NCBI GenBank assembly: GCA_016858145.1
Contig: JAEHOE010000169.1
Location: forward strand, 124,001-188,000
From: Edaphochlamys debaryana
Taxonomy: Eukaryota; Chlorophyta; Chlorophyceae; Chlamydomonadales
Length of the DNA: 64,000 nucleotides
Direction of reading: 5' to 3'
The notes below the pieces were generated by a model, which saw only the letters and a program-made list of their open reading frames with translations, ran no database searches and had not been told where the DNA came from. Position numbers and translations under genes: made by a program. Of this stretch, positions 41,305 through 52,895 are shown piece by piece. Positions within the stretch are counted from its first letter, which is position 1. Each line of letters starts with the position of its first letter.

Positions 41305-42405
41305 TGGGGGGGCAACGGGGGGCAGGGGATGGGGGGAGAGAAGTGGGACAGGGGAGGCATGGGTGCATGGGCGGCCGGACCAGCGGGAATCGGATCGGAC
41401 GTGATTGCGTGCTGACTGCTGAAGCTTGGGCGGGCGAGTGGGGAGGAGGGCGACGGAGGAGGGGTTTGAGAACAGGGGTGGCAGGCAAGCAAGCGCGCAA
41501 GGGGAGGAGGGGGTAGACGGTGACCAAGGACGCAAGGGTCGCTTGGTTGAGGGGAAAGCGCACTGCCCGGGACGGTGTAAGGGGAACGGGGCCTACGGGG
41601 GGCTCAGCCAGGCGGACGCCCAAGCACGACCCTGCTCCGTCCATACCATACAGCCGGCCGTGCATGGCACCAGCCTGTGAGCCGTCACCGCCAGCCGGCC
41701 CATTGCCGCTGAAGGGTTCTGTACTTGCAGGGGCCTTGCAGCGTAGTCAGGACGACGCCGGGGGACGCCCCATCGCCGCTTAAGGCAGGCTTAAGGGGTT
41801 TGATGCAAGGCGCAACGCCACCAGGGCCCAGCCGGGACAGCGGGATGTGGTTGGGGCACCTCAGGGGCTGGAGCGCTGGGGGGCTGGGGCGCTTGCAGCT
41901 TGAGCCTTCAGCTGCAAGCTCCGGGCCGTGCGTTGCTGCTGTGGACCGTGCCCAGCGAGGATGCGGCCGTGGCCACCGGCTGAGCCCGAGCTTGTCTGGG
42001 ACCTCCGGCATGCGGGAGGTGTCGGCCATGGGCACAACTACCAGCTGATGACATGGGGGCGTTGGCGCGTGTGCAGCAGCTGCTGCCCACCGGCCGCCAG
42101 CAGCGTCCACATCGTCAACGTATCACCGCGTGGACCATAGCCGGCAGGTTGGACGGCTGCGATGTCCTCGCGAGCAGGGACGGGGCACGCGATGGTGCGA
42201 AGTCGCCAGCGCGTGTCGCCAGTCGCGAGCCAGCAAGTGCAAGCAAGTAAGTTTACAGATGTGAGAGACAGTTCAGGCTTGGCAGCGGTCCCTTGCGGGC
42301 CGCAGCGTGCTTGTTTTGCCCCTCGTACGGATTCCATTGCGCGCGGTGGGTCAAGCCGCGCGGCCGGCCCTGAGCTCCCCCTTTCCCTTTGGTGAAGCAG
42401 CAACA
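41305..42405. other. Intergenic: F-box/LRR 3' region and RPL10A promoter
   Basis: This holds the 3' untranslated region of the F-box/LRR gene (TGTAA at 41576) and the upstream region of RPL10A. Pyrimidine-rich sequence (CTCCCCCTTTCCCTTT, 42376-42391) lies just before the RPL10A start, as is common for ribosomal-protein genes. Confidence 0.6.
41576..41580 (+). terminator. TGTAA polyadenylation signal (F-box/LRR gene)
   Basis: TGTAA lies 272 bp after the stop codon of the F-box/LRR gene. This pentamer is the standard green-algal signal. The assignment rests on position only. Confidence 0.5.
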
Positions 42406-44308
42406 ATGAGCAAGATCCAGAGCGACGTTCTCCGCGAGTGCGTCTCGAGTAGGTCCCGACGCCGGCGCCGACTGCAGAAATTGCCCGGAGCTAGGAACTA
42501 GCGCTGACCTCCGCCTCTCGCTCTTACGTGCGCAGCCTTGGTGGAGGGGTCTAAGGCCAAGCCCCGGAAGTTCCTGGAGACCGTCGAGCTGCAGATTGGT
42601 CTCAAGAACTATGACCCCCAGAAGGACAAGCGTTTCAGCGGCGTCGTCCGCCTGCCCTTCGTGCCCCGCCCCCGCATGAAGATTTGCGTGCTGGGTGATG
42701 TGAAGCACTGCGAGCAGGCCGGCGCCCTGGCCATCGACGCCAAGGGTGTGGAGGACCTGAAGAAGCTGAACAAGAACAAGAAGCTGGTCAAGAAGCTGGG
42801 TGGGTCGAGGCAGGGATGCTGCGTGCGGGCCAGGGTCTCTGGTGCATTTCGGCGGCGCGACTGACCGCAAATCGCTTCTGCCGCGCAGCCCAGGGCTACC
42901 ACGCCTTCCTGGCTTCGGACTCGGTCATCAAGCAGATTCCCCGTCTGCTGGGCCCCGGCCTCAACAAGGCCGGCAAGTTCCCTGCCCCCATCAACAAGAA
43001 CCTGGAGGAGATGGTGAGCGCCTGCGGCCACGAGAGATTGCTGTTGGCGTGGGGCGGGCGTGGAAAGGCCCAGGGAAGGGTCTGCGCGCATGGCAAGGGC
43101 TGCAGGGGGGTGGACGGGAGCCACGGGGTAGGGGCCTGGAGGCGCCACGAGGCCAGCCACCTTGGAGCCGAGCCAGCCCAGCTCCAGCCCAGCCGCACAG
43201 CGGACTGCCCCTTTCCCACGGAGATGGCCCCGGCGGGTCTACTGGAGGACCACGGCAACTGGCATCAGCCTTGGACTTGGCTTCTGGAGCGCGGAGGACC
43301 CTGGCGGAGGATTGGAGCAGAGCGGCCCGGCGACCCCCCGACGCTGGCGGGAGGCGACGGCAGGAGCGCTGGGGGCTTGGAGCGGGGTTGTGCGTGGAGC
43401 AACCGGCCGGAGACCTGCGCACAAGGCGAAGCGGCACGGGCGGCTGGAGGGCGCCGGCGGCAGCTATTTACGCTGCCGCCGACGGCAGGCGGCAGGGAGG
43501 GAGGAGCTGGGCCACCGCCGCCTGAGTCAGCCACAGGAGGCCGCCGTGCATCTGCAGCTGCCTGCAAAGGTGGTGCTGCAGCTCCCCCTGGGCCTTGCTG
43601 CGCCTCGGCCTCGGGCGCTGGCGGCTGCAGTCAGCGCGCGCGTGCGAGCTTGGGGCCTGGCGGCAGCCTCGGGGTCGGCCCTGCTCATTGCTCACGGCAC
43701 GGGCTGCCGGGCGCCGCTTGCTCTGTCCCAGCAGCGGGGCACCGCATGCCCCCGCGGACTGGCCTTGGGCTGAGCGGCGGCGGCGAGCTTGTCCGGCGCC
43801 TTGGCGGCAGCACGCGGGGCGGGCGCAGGACGCAACCTAGCCGCGCTGCGGGCGGCGCAGCTGGGCCCAGCACGCCGCCGTCGCAGCCCGGGCACGTGAC
43901 ACGCAGCCGGAGGGCCGCAGCTGCCCATAAGCCGGCGAGCAGACGTGCTCCAGCGGGCCCCAGGGCTGCGCGGCGCCCAGCCCGGGGGCCACAGACCCGC
44001 CCCTGTGCACACACACGTTTGCACTGCCACCCTGCGCCTCCGACCGTTTGCTGACCCTGCCATCCCCGCGATCCCCTCGCTCGCTTCCCCTGCAGGTGCT
44101 CGACACCAAGTGCAACATCAAGTTCCAGCTGAAGAAGGTGCTGTGCATGGGCGTTGCCGTGGCCAACGTGGGCATGACCGAGGGCGAGATCCGCACCAAC
44201 ATCATGTACGCCATCAACTTCCTGGTCTCGCTGCTGAAGAAGAACTGGCAGAACGTGCGCTGCCTGTACATCAAGTCCTCCATGGGCAAGCCCATCCGCA
44301 TCTACTAA
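42406..44308 (+). CDS. RPL10A: 60S ribosomal protein L10a (uL1)
   Basis: Cytosolic large-subunit protein of the L1 stalk, which helps release deacylated tRNA. 214 residues from four exons: 42406-42448, 42536-42799, 42889-43013, 44096-44308 (645 nt, in frame), the usual length for the family. It begins [11 protein letters not shown] and contains [28 protein letters not shown], the L1 core [13 protein letters not shown], and the conserved ending [13 protein letters not shown]. The third intron is 1082 bp, long for this locus; I looked for a box C/D snoRNA in it and saw none. A TGTAA signal follows at 44595. Confidence 0.98.
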
Positions 44309-46008
44309 TCGCGTCGTCGTCATGATGTCGCGGTTGGCGGGATGTGGATTGCTCGCCGGGGCGCAACCGGGCGTGCTGGCCCCACGCCCGGCCCGGCGGG
44401 CTGGATTGGTCTTCCGGACTCCACCAAGGTCCTGATTCGCTTCGCACGTAACGACACCCAGGGCCGCGGCGCGAGCCGCCGACGGTTCCATGGGGAGCTC
44501 ACACGGGTGACTGTGTCGGTTGCAGTGCTTCGCCCCGTCTGGAAAGAGCTGGCATAACCCGCATCACGTGCGCTTATGATCTCCTCGGGATTGCTGTAAT
44601 TCCTGCGTGGTGAACCTCCGGTCCCTGTGCCCCTACGTGCCCCCGGCATCTTGCCGTGTCGGCGGTGGGCGGCCTCCGCCAGCCCCACTCCGCCTCGCCA
44701 GCCCCAGCCCGAGTCGCCAGGACAGGCAGACAGACAGATGTTACAGGTATTGACCTCACCCGCACGCTCCGTTAGAAACCTGCGAAAGTGAGTGGGTCTG
44801 GATCACAGACGTGCCGAGGGGTCAGCCGAGAGCCAGCACCTCAGCCTCAGCTGAGTGCTGGAATCCCTGGTCCCCCAGCCAGCAGGCCGTCAGGTTGCAG
44901 GCAGCATTGGGCCCGTGCCTCCCTAGCATGGCGGCTCGGGCCGGAGGAGGAGGACCCTCAGCAATCTCTCAGCGGAGCATGGGAGCTGGAGCTGCGGATG
45001 CAGATCCCGCTCTTCTCCGCACAAGGGGCAAACGCCATCGGCATCGTGTCCCCGGCACCGTGCCTCCGCCTCCGCCTCCCCGCCAGCCCGCCTCCCCTAC
45101 CGCAGTTCTGTGCACCGGGCATGGCCTCGGGGCCCTTGGGACAGTTTGGAGACTGTGCCTCAGCGTCAGCGTCAGTGATGTGCCGCAGCGGGCGGACGGG
45201 CGGACCAGAGATGGTTGGACGAGGCAGGGCGCAAGATGCGTCGGGTACAGCCCCCTGGGCCTTCATAGATGGGAGAAGCTCCGGGGCCTGGAGCCTGGAG
45301 GACAAAGGGCAGCGCTCGCGTGGACCGCTTGCGGAGTGAGTGGGCGGGTTGGGCTGGGGTCTGGGGCTCGACCGAGGGCACCTGTTGGCAGGCCCAGGCA
45401 CCGGGTCCGTGGTGGCCCAGGCACCGGGTCCGAACCCCAGACCCCTATCTTCGCATGCGGGGCGCTGACCTCCTGTCCCAGGCACCCAGGATGCGATGAT
45501 CACAGAAGGAACCGCCTCCAGAAGGGGAGGGGTTGAGCGGCACCCGGGGGCCTTCGCCTCCGCCTCCCCGCCTCCCCCAACACCACCGCGCCTCGCCCCT
45601 CCCGGCTACGCGACCATTCCAAACAGACAGCGGCGACTGGCTGTGGCGTGCTCGGCGACCGACCTCTGCCGCCCCTCCCTCCTGCCTCACTGCACTACAC
45701 CGAGCTCCCCATGGCCATGGCTGGGCGCCCCCCTGGGCCTCGACGAAACCACGCCGACCCCACACTACGGTCCGCACCTGGCACCTCACGGCAGCATGGG
45801 CCACCCTACGAGCCACGCGCGCTGATGGCCGGGACCAGGCCCCTGGCCAAGGTAAAAGCTTGCCCCGTGCCAAAACTCAAGCGCCCATGCACCTGCCGTA
45901 CTAGGTACGGCCGTACAGCCGTGCCGGTACCGGATCAGCGCCAGATCCCAGCCTGAGATCCAGATCTAGATCCCAACCCAGGTCTAGGAACCCTCCTGCC
46001 GGCCTCGC
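44309..46008. other. Intergenic between RPL10A and the kinase gene
   Basis: This contains the RPL10A 3' end and the downstream side of the leftward kinase gene. A short direct repeat of GGCCCAGGCACCGGGTCCG occurs at about 45390-45431. No exon could be supported. Confidence 0.5.
44595..44599 (+). terminator. TGTAA polyadenylation signal (RPL10A)
   Basis: TGTAA is found 287 bp after the RPL10A stop codon, within the usual range for green-algal 3' untranslated regions. Confidence 0.6.
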
Positions 46009-49000
46009 TCAGGCATCCCAGGCGCCCCGCCCCCCGCCTGCCGGTGTCAGCAGCTGCTCCAGGGCCTGCCGCTCCTCGGCCCGCTCCTCCTCCGCCCCGT
46101 CCAGGCGGGAGCCGCCAAAGTCCAGCAGCATGACCCTGGCCCCGCCCTCCCCCTCCACCCCCTCGCCCTCCCCCTGCTCCCCCACCTCCACCTGCCCCTG
46201 CCCGCCCCCCTCGCCCGCCGGTACCCGCAGCAGGTTGCTCAGCCGCACGTCCCCGTGCAGGAAGCCTCCGCAGGCCGCGTACGCCGCGTCCAGCGCCCGC
46301 AGCGCCGCGCCCCTCACCGCCGGGGCGCAGCGCTCGGACTCGTCAAGCTCGGACAGCGGCCGGGCCCCGGGCACCTCCCGCAGCGCCAGGAAGCGCATGA
46401 CCTGCCGCAGCGTGCCGTGCGCCAGGACCTGCGGCGGGGCACCGGGGCCGGGACCGGGAGGTGGGGGGGCAAGGGGGCAAGGGAGGCGCTGCCCAGCATG
46501 TGGGGAAGGAGTGGGGGGGAGGAGCGAGTGACCGCCAGCGCACCCACCCCAGCGCAGAGTGACGAGCCCCATGTAAGCCCCCTGCAAGCACCGCAATACT
46601 TCGGAGCTGCGGCGCGCTGCCCAGCAAGAGGATCATCTCCGGCATGCGTGCGTGTGTGTTGGGTAACGAGGAAACCGTAAGGCGTACGCAAGCAGAAAGC
46701 CCGGCGAGACCGTGCGTGTGTGTGTGTTGGTGTGTGCATGCAAGCGACGCACCAAGACGACCCCTGTAGTAGATGCGTCTTAAAAGGCAGGTCTAGACTT
46801 GACAGGAACCCCACTCTCGTGCGTCATCGCCTCCGTATCCTTGAGGCGGGGACCGTGTCTGCTAAAACCCCTGTCCAGCCCCACCCCCCAGCCCTCGCCC
46901 CCAGCCCCACCTGCGGCACCACGTCCCCCTGCAGCGAGGCCAGGGCCTGGTACGCCCGCACCTCCCGGCCGTAGGCTTCAAACTGGTTCCCCAGCACGGT
47001 GTAGACTTTGATGATGGCCGGCGCTCCGTCGCAGGTGCCGCGGAAGACGACCCCGTCGCGGCCCTGCGAGGGACATACATCAGGGATGGAGCTAGCGCCT
47101 GGCTTGGCGGAGAGCAGAACGCGCGTGCTGGTTGGGTCGGGAGCGCGGCCGTGCGTAACCTGACCGCACCTGACCCGCCTCGGACCCAAACCGCAGCACC
47201 ACGTGCCCCGGCTCGGCCACAGGTGGGCTTGCGTCGCGCCTGCTGCGCCGGCGGACGACGCTCCCCCCGGCACGCCCAGAGCGGCTTCCGACGCCAGCGC
47301 CGCTTTCCCCAGCAGGAGAGTCGCCCGTGCTCTGCCCGCTGGCGCGGTCGTCCTTGCCGCTAGGCGCTGCTCTTGGCCGCTGCATGGGGCTCGCGTGCCT
47401 CAGCAGCGCCTGGTGTTGGAGCCAGGCCAGCGCACGTAGCACCGTCAGGGGTCCCGCACAGTCCGCCCGGATGGGGTTCGACAGGTGGATGACGTCGCCT
47501 TCGAGGGGCACGTGCACGAGCCAGAACGCGTTCCAGCATGTGATGAATCCGTAGCAGCAGCCGCACGTCTTCAGAAAGGTGTAGATCTGCGGGCCGAAGG
47601 CAGGACAAGGCAGCGCGCGCGCATTGTGGGCAACACAGCATTGTAGCCCCCACAGCAGGCAGCCAAAGTGCCAAGCCGAGGTCGCCCCACCCCTGCCTCA
47701 CCCCCCGCCCCTCCTCACGCTCACCTGCTTGACGGAGGCATGCACCCTGGCCCCGGAGCCAGACAGCAGGTCCACGGCTTGGCCCCCCTGCCAGAGGACG
47801 GAGACCCTCTCGACCTTCCCAATGACCAGTGGCTGCCCCAACTGGTCCACCAGCGCCAGGGCCGCTGTGCGCTGCCGCCCACCGCTGTCCGAAGAGCCCG
47901 TGTCTGCGCTAGCGCCGTCAGCTCCATCAGCGGAAGGTGCCGGTAGCTCTCGAGCGCTGCTGTCCCTTAGCGTTGCCGAGGCAAAGGTGCTTGGGGGCTC
48001 GATGCGCCACTTCGGGGACCCCTCGAGACCGAGCAGGTTCGCGTGGGCCTGGGCCAGCGGCTCGATGCCATCTTGGCACAGCCTTATGAATATGAGGCCA
48101 TGAAGTTGTGCCGCCGACTCCCTGCCGGTGACATCGTCCGCCTCAACCCCGCACCACGGTCTGCGGGGCCGTATCGGGTTGTGGGGAAGCAAGGCAGGAG
48201 GGTGCCGATGGCGGCCGGCGGGTGGTTACCGGACAGGAGGGTGCAGGTGGCGGGCGAGTACCTGCTGCGCCGCAACAGCGACCGCCCCAACTGGACGCCC
48301 AAGGCCTCCAAGCAGGCCTACGACTGGAAGCAGTGGGGCCTGGCGGGCAACGCGGAGCTGAGCGTGGCGGGGGCGCTGGAGCTGGAGCTGGAGCAATGAG
48401 CTGAGGGGCTGCATCCGGGGGGGCTGCTGAGGGGAGCTGAGATGGCTGAGGCGGCTGAGGGTCCGCAAGTGCCACCCCTCGTGTAAGGTAACGCAGTACT
48501 CCCAGTAACCCAGTACTCCATACTGTACGACTGTACGGCAGTCACCGGACGCCTACGGAGAACGTCCCCGTGCCCGGGCACACCGGCCGGTGGGATCCTC
48601 AGCCCGGGGAACCAGGCAGGGTGGTGGAGCTACCGTCGCCGACTCTGAGCCGGATTGGACGCGAGGCCCCGCAAGGTGTCGCTCATGCCTCACCGCTGCA
48701 CTTCGCGCGAAAAGCCCAGAGCAAGCGACGCCACAGCCTTGCGCCGATGTCCAGCCTCGCCCAAAACCATCGCCAGAGGAGCCAAAGCGCCGCAGCGATT
48801 CTCATGACTTCGTCGTTGTCTAATCTCTGCGTCACTAGTTGTCCTGCGACTCCGCTCCCAGGCTCCCCTGGGGTCGACGCGCGGTTCAACGTCGGACGCT
48901 CCCGAATCCCCCTCCCGCGATGGCAGTCGTCCTGGGGACAGGACCGTGAGCGGGAGGCTGGGGGCGCGGGGTCCTCTGCGTGCGGCTGTTACAGCCCTCA

Positions 49001-52000
49001 GTGCATCTCCTCGATCGTGCCCTGCCCTCATCCACGACATCGTCCTACCTACTCGCGCCTCCCCGGCGGCCCCTCCTGGGTCCTGGCCCCTCAGCGCAGC
49101 TCTCGCCCGGCCGGCCATCCAACACCGCCATGCGTCCCACCCGCCCGTGGCCCGGGGGCTCCAAAGCCCGCGCCCATCCGCCTTCAAGCCATGCAAGAAA
49201 CCAGCAGTACAGCCCCCGCCCGCCTCCGCAAGCGCCCAGCCCCTCTTAGGCCCCACTCATCGAGGGCTCTCGAACCCTCCTCCCCAACTCACAGAAACGG
49301 ACCCGTGCTCGCGCCGCCGCAGTCCGCGCCCATACCTTCCCCCCAAACCCTGTACGCCACCCTGCAACCCGCCCGCCCCCGGTCCGTGCTCTCCACAGCC
49401 GCCCTCGCCCAGGCCTGTCCTCATAAGTAATCCCGTGCGCCGGACTCACGCCTCGACCCGTCCTCTCCGCGCTGCCAACTTGCACCCCCCGTTCCCTGCA
49501 GCCCTCTTTCCAGCCCCTAAGCGTTCAGCGCGCCACAGCTCCCTCCCGCTCAGTACTGCCCGCCGAAGTGCCCGCCGTACGCGGGCGCGGCACCGAACGG
49601 CGCGCCGCCGGGGGCGCCGCCGAAGCCGCCCGTGTGCCCGGCGTGCGCGTCGGGCCCGCCGTAGCCCCCGCCGGGCCCGCCCGGGCCCACCATGTTGGGC
49701 GCCGGCAGCGCCAGCGGCATGAGCGTGGCGTATGCGTTGCGCTGCGCCTCCTGGTTGCGCTGCGCCTGCTGCGCCTGCTCCTTCTCCTTCTGCTGCTCCT
49801 TGCGCTCGGACATGAGCAGGTCCACCTTGCCCACGTACTCCTTGAGCATCTGGGGGAGGGGGTGGAGAGGGTTGAGAGGAAGGGTGTGTTGGTGCAGAGG
49901 GCGCAAGTCGGCACAGGAAGCGGTATGCTGCCGTCCGAGCCACGTGTCTCTCGCGCCCCTTGGCCCCCCTCACCGCAGCAGCTCCTCCGCCAGCTCCGCC
50001 TCCCCGCTCTGCGCCGTGGTCTCCATGGCGTCCCGGAACAGCCCGTCCGCCTGCGCCAGCTCCACGGCGCGCCGCCACTTCTGGTTTTGCTTGTACAGCA
50101 TGGCCACCAGGCGCCGGAACTCGATGAGCTCGTGCTTCTCCAGCTTAGTGGCCAGGCCCAGCTGGGGTGGGGAGGGGGGTAAGAGGAGGGAGGAGGGAGA
50201 GGGAAAGGAGGGTCAACAGGTGAGGGGAGGGGCGAGGGGTGGGGGCGGGAGGAGGGCAGGGCAGGCCAGGGAGCTGGGCTCGGTGGATGTCGTTCGGGCT
50301 GCGTGTGTGTGGTGGGCTTGGTGATGGATGCCGTCAGACTTGGTGGTAGAAAGGGTTTCGGCAGGGCCCGGGGGCCGTACGACAAAGTGGCAGATAGTGT
50401 TTTTCCATCATCGGCATCATGCTGTGTGGTTGTAGTGCAGGCAGCGGACCGTGCAATGAGGGCGGGTGTGGTTGGGGCGTGGGCGCGCTAACCAGTCCCC
50501 AGACTAGGAATCCCAACCTCGCCCCCGTCCGCCTCCGCCCCCACCTGGTCGAAGTTGTCGTAGGTGGAGATGGAGTGCTTGAGGCCCTCGAAGTCCTCCT
50601 CCTCGATCAGCAGCCCGTTGATGGCCTCGTTCACCTCGGCGTGGTTGGACTTCTGCGGGGGAAGGGGCGGGGGCGCACGCAGGCACGGGCTCAGGCGCCG
50701 CGTCTCGCCCGTCCACCCACGGACCTTTCCGCCACCACCACCACGAAGGCGACTGACTCCCCATTCCCCGGCCGCGCCTGCGCCCCCGCCCCCCTTACCC
50801 TCTCCTCCACGGCCCCCACCTGCACCCCCAGCAGGTAGTCCTTGATGAGCGGCAGCCGGTTACGATGAGGATCATGTTCGCGTATATGTTGATTAACGTG
50901 TCAGGGCTCTGTTGGCGTGCGCCCACCAAGCCCCCACCGCCACCGCCCCCACCACGCTCATCATGATGCGGAAGCAGATGACGGGTGAGATGAAGCGGTC
51001 CTTCAGTCGAGGTGATGGTGCGACAGCAGCGGCGCCTGCAAGTCGCCATGTTGCACACGCTGCACTGGGCCTGGGCGATATGCCGCAGCGAAGTGCCCAA
51101 AAAGCGCGAAGAACAAGCTGCCGTCGCCTGCAGTTACGCAAGCAAGCGACAACACTTCAGGCCTCTAATACTGCACTACTACTGCTCAGTTCAGTGACGC
51201 ACCTTCTCGGTTTAGGAGGGGAGCCGTGCTCTGGTCGGCAGTGCCTGCAACACGCATGCAGGGACGTGGAAAGGAGCAGTTAGTTAACAGAACAGAAAGC
51301 CTTACCTGAGTTGGTTATGAGGGTGCTGTCTGCGGGTTGGCGCGGGCTGTGCGGGGTGGTTGCGGGCAAGGGGTGACTGCGGGCGTGTCGGGATCTGATC
51401 CTGCGTCCCCCTCCCCTTCCTCGTTACCCTCCTGCCCAAGCTCAAGTGTACGTTGCTGTTCCTGCGTTTCTTGCGAGGAGCGTGCCCCGCCCACCCCTGT
51501 GACGTCCGGCAGCATAATAAACCACGTCCGAGCCAGAGGCTGGTTTATCTCTCTCTATGATAGTCCGCGGCAGGAGGATGCGACAGACACGGCGCCGAGC
51601 CCGTACTAAAGTCACTGCCTGGGGCCTAGGCCCGCGCCGCAGCCCATGCCCACACCGCGCCCGCACCCCATGCCCGAGCGCCCCGCCCACCGAGCCCACC
51701 ATATGCCTACAGCTAGCGCGCATGGAAACTGTCGCGCTGTCCAAGCGAGCTCCCTGGGGCGGATGTTAACCGCCCCTTGTCGCCTGTCACAGCTCCTAGC
51801 ACCCCAACGAACCTCCTACGGAAGTCGTCGAGCCTGCAGTCAGCCCAGCAGCCGCACGCCAACGCGAGCTTTCGGCGTTGCACTGCTGCCGCAACAGGAT
51901 AGCCTTCGTCGTGTCGCACGAGGAAGGCTCTGCCCGTTCCAAACTAATCGAGTAACGGCGTTTACCCAAACCCGAAACGGTCCCCCCAAATTTGATCCCC

Positions 52001-52895
52001 TTCCCACGATCGACAAGGCCCCTGCGACGCAGAGGTTGGTCTCCCAGCTCTCCATGTTGGGAGCCCCATGGATGAGCCCCCCTGACCCGTGCCCAATTGG
52101 TGCCGATCAGAGGAACCAACAACCAATCAACAGCAACAACTAAACATCAACCCTTGCCGCTTGTGCCGTGTGCAGTGCGTGCTCAACGCTTTGCGTGGTT
52201 TTCGCCTGTTGGTGAGCCCTGCAAACTTGGCATGGAATCTCCCTAATGTCTGGACAAAGCAGCCCGAAGACATGGCAGTCCGCCGCGCCGCCAGCGCCCA
52301 GCGCCGCCGAGCGTCGGACCCCACCCACCCACCCCCATCCAGACACAAGAAACCATTCCGTGGCCCCACCCTCCGGCCATAGATGCCGCTCCACGTCCGA
52401 GCCCTCGCCCCAAAGTTTACCGGCTCCTGTCGCGCTCTCCTTGCCCAGGCCAGTCGCCGCGCCTGCAAATTGCCGAGCGGCCGGGGGGCACTGCAGATCA
52501 GCAAGTTGGCTTGCCGCGCTGCGCACGGCACGGAGCACCGCACAGAGCCCGCGAGCGCTTTCATTACATGCATGCGGGCGTCGCAACGATACTGGAAAAC
52601 GGAAGGGCAGTTCGATAGCGGCACCACAACCCCGGGCGGTGGGAAGGGTTTGGGCGTCAACAGGGTCCTGAACACACCTGTGCTTGCCTGCCAGCAGCAG
52701 CGCCTTGCGCGTGCTCAAGAGCGGTAGGCCGAGGCTTATAATGTCAGCATCGTCCAGCGCAAAGAACGCTTCGCGCTTGTTTGCGGCCGAAAATGCTTCC
52801 CTGTCCAGCGCATCGTAGCACAGCTTCTTCTCCTCGTCGTCCAGGTCATCACAACCATAAATGAAGGCGCGAAGGTCCCACTTCGCCGTCGACAT
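46009..52895 (-). CDS. SAM-like plus protein-kinase-domain protein with a 4.6-kb intron
   Basis: Proposed 521-residue protein from five exons: 52895-52678, 48082-47725, 47586-47170, 47063-46911, 46428-46009 (1566 nt, in frame; phase 2 matches across the big intron). Residues 1-72 are SAM-like (ALDDADIISLGLPLLSTRKALLLAG). Residues about 130-230 (LVIGKVERVSVLW, HASVKQIYTFLKTC, YGFITCWNAFW) recall the PD-(D/E)XK-like or FunK1/crinkler-associated segment that precedes some fungal and algal kinases. The kinase has a loop GRDGVVF (332-338), Lys 350 (AIIKVY), Glu 365, HGDVRLSN (440-447, HGD instead of HRD) and DFG (485). A Gly/Glu-rich insert lies between the catalytic loop and DFG. The last four exons are firm; joining the SAM exon is inferred, with a weak acceptor at 48083. 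The large intron contains a clathrin gene fragment. Confidence 0.6.
48100..48399 (+). other. Possible small ORF (99 aa), unrecognised
   Basis: An ATG-started frame reads MKLCRRLPAGDIVRLNPAP and later GPYRVVGKQGRRVP, ending at a TGA. It lies on the opposite strand in the large kinase intron. The amino-acid composition is protein-like and less GC-biased than the shadow frames, but I recognise no family. It could be a further captured gene fragment or chance. Confidence 0.25.
48943..50861 (-). pseudogene. Truncated duplicate of clathrin heavy chain 3' end
   Basis: This is a direct copy of 54438-56916. It retains exon copies 50820-50861 (cut off), 50545-50652, 49974-50161 and 49550-49849, their introns, and the 3' untranslated region through a TTACA (TGTAA on this strand) at 48989-48993. 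The coding exon equivalent to 55585-55723 ([11 protein letters not shown]...) is missing. The remaining neighbours are out of phase (phase 2 onto phase 0), so it cannot encode the clathrin C-terminus. It lies inside the proposed large intron of the kinase gene, on the same strand. Confidence 0.92.
50862..52677. other. Remainder of the large kinase intron
   Basis: These 1.8 kb lie between the clathrin fragment and the SAM-like exon. A short hydrophobic frame on the minus strand (about 50893-51000, FRIMMSVVGAVAVGAWW) stands out but has no start, splice context or family match. No other feature was supported. Confidence 0.45.

Noticed and set aside
43014..44095. snoRNA within the long RPL10A intron
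   Set aside because: Ribosomal-protein introns often host snoRNAs, but I could not find a paired C box (RTGATGA) and D box (CTGA) or a convincing H/ACA layout.
44788..45900. Open frames between RPL10A and the kinase gene
   Set aside because: Several long frames exist on both strands, but none has recognisable domains or matching exon borders.
50893..51141. Hydrophobic minus-strand open frame (FRIMMSVVGAVAVGAWW)
   Set aside because: No ATG in a credible context, no clear splice partners and no recognised family; probably chance in GC-rich sequence.
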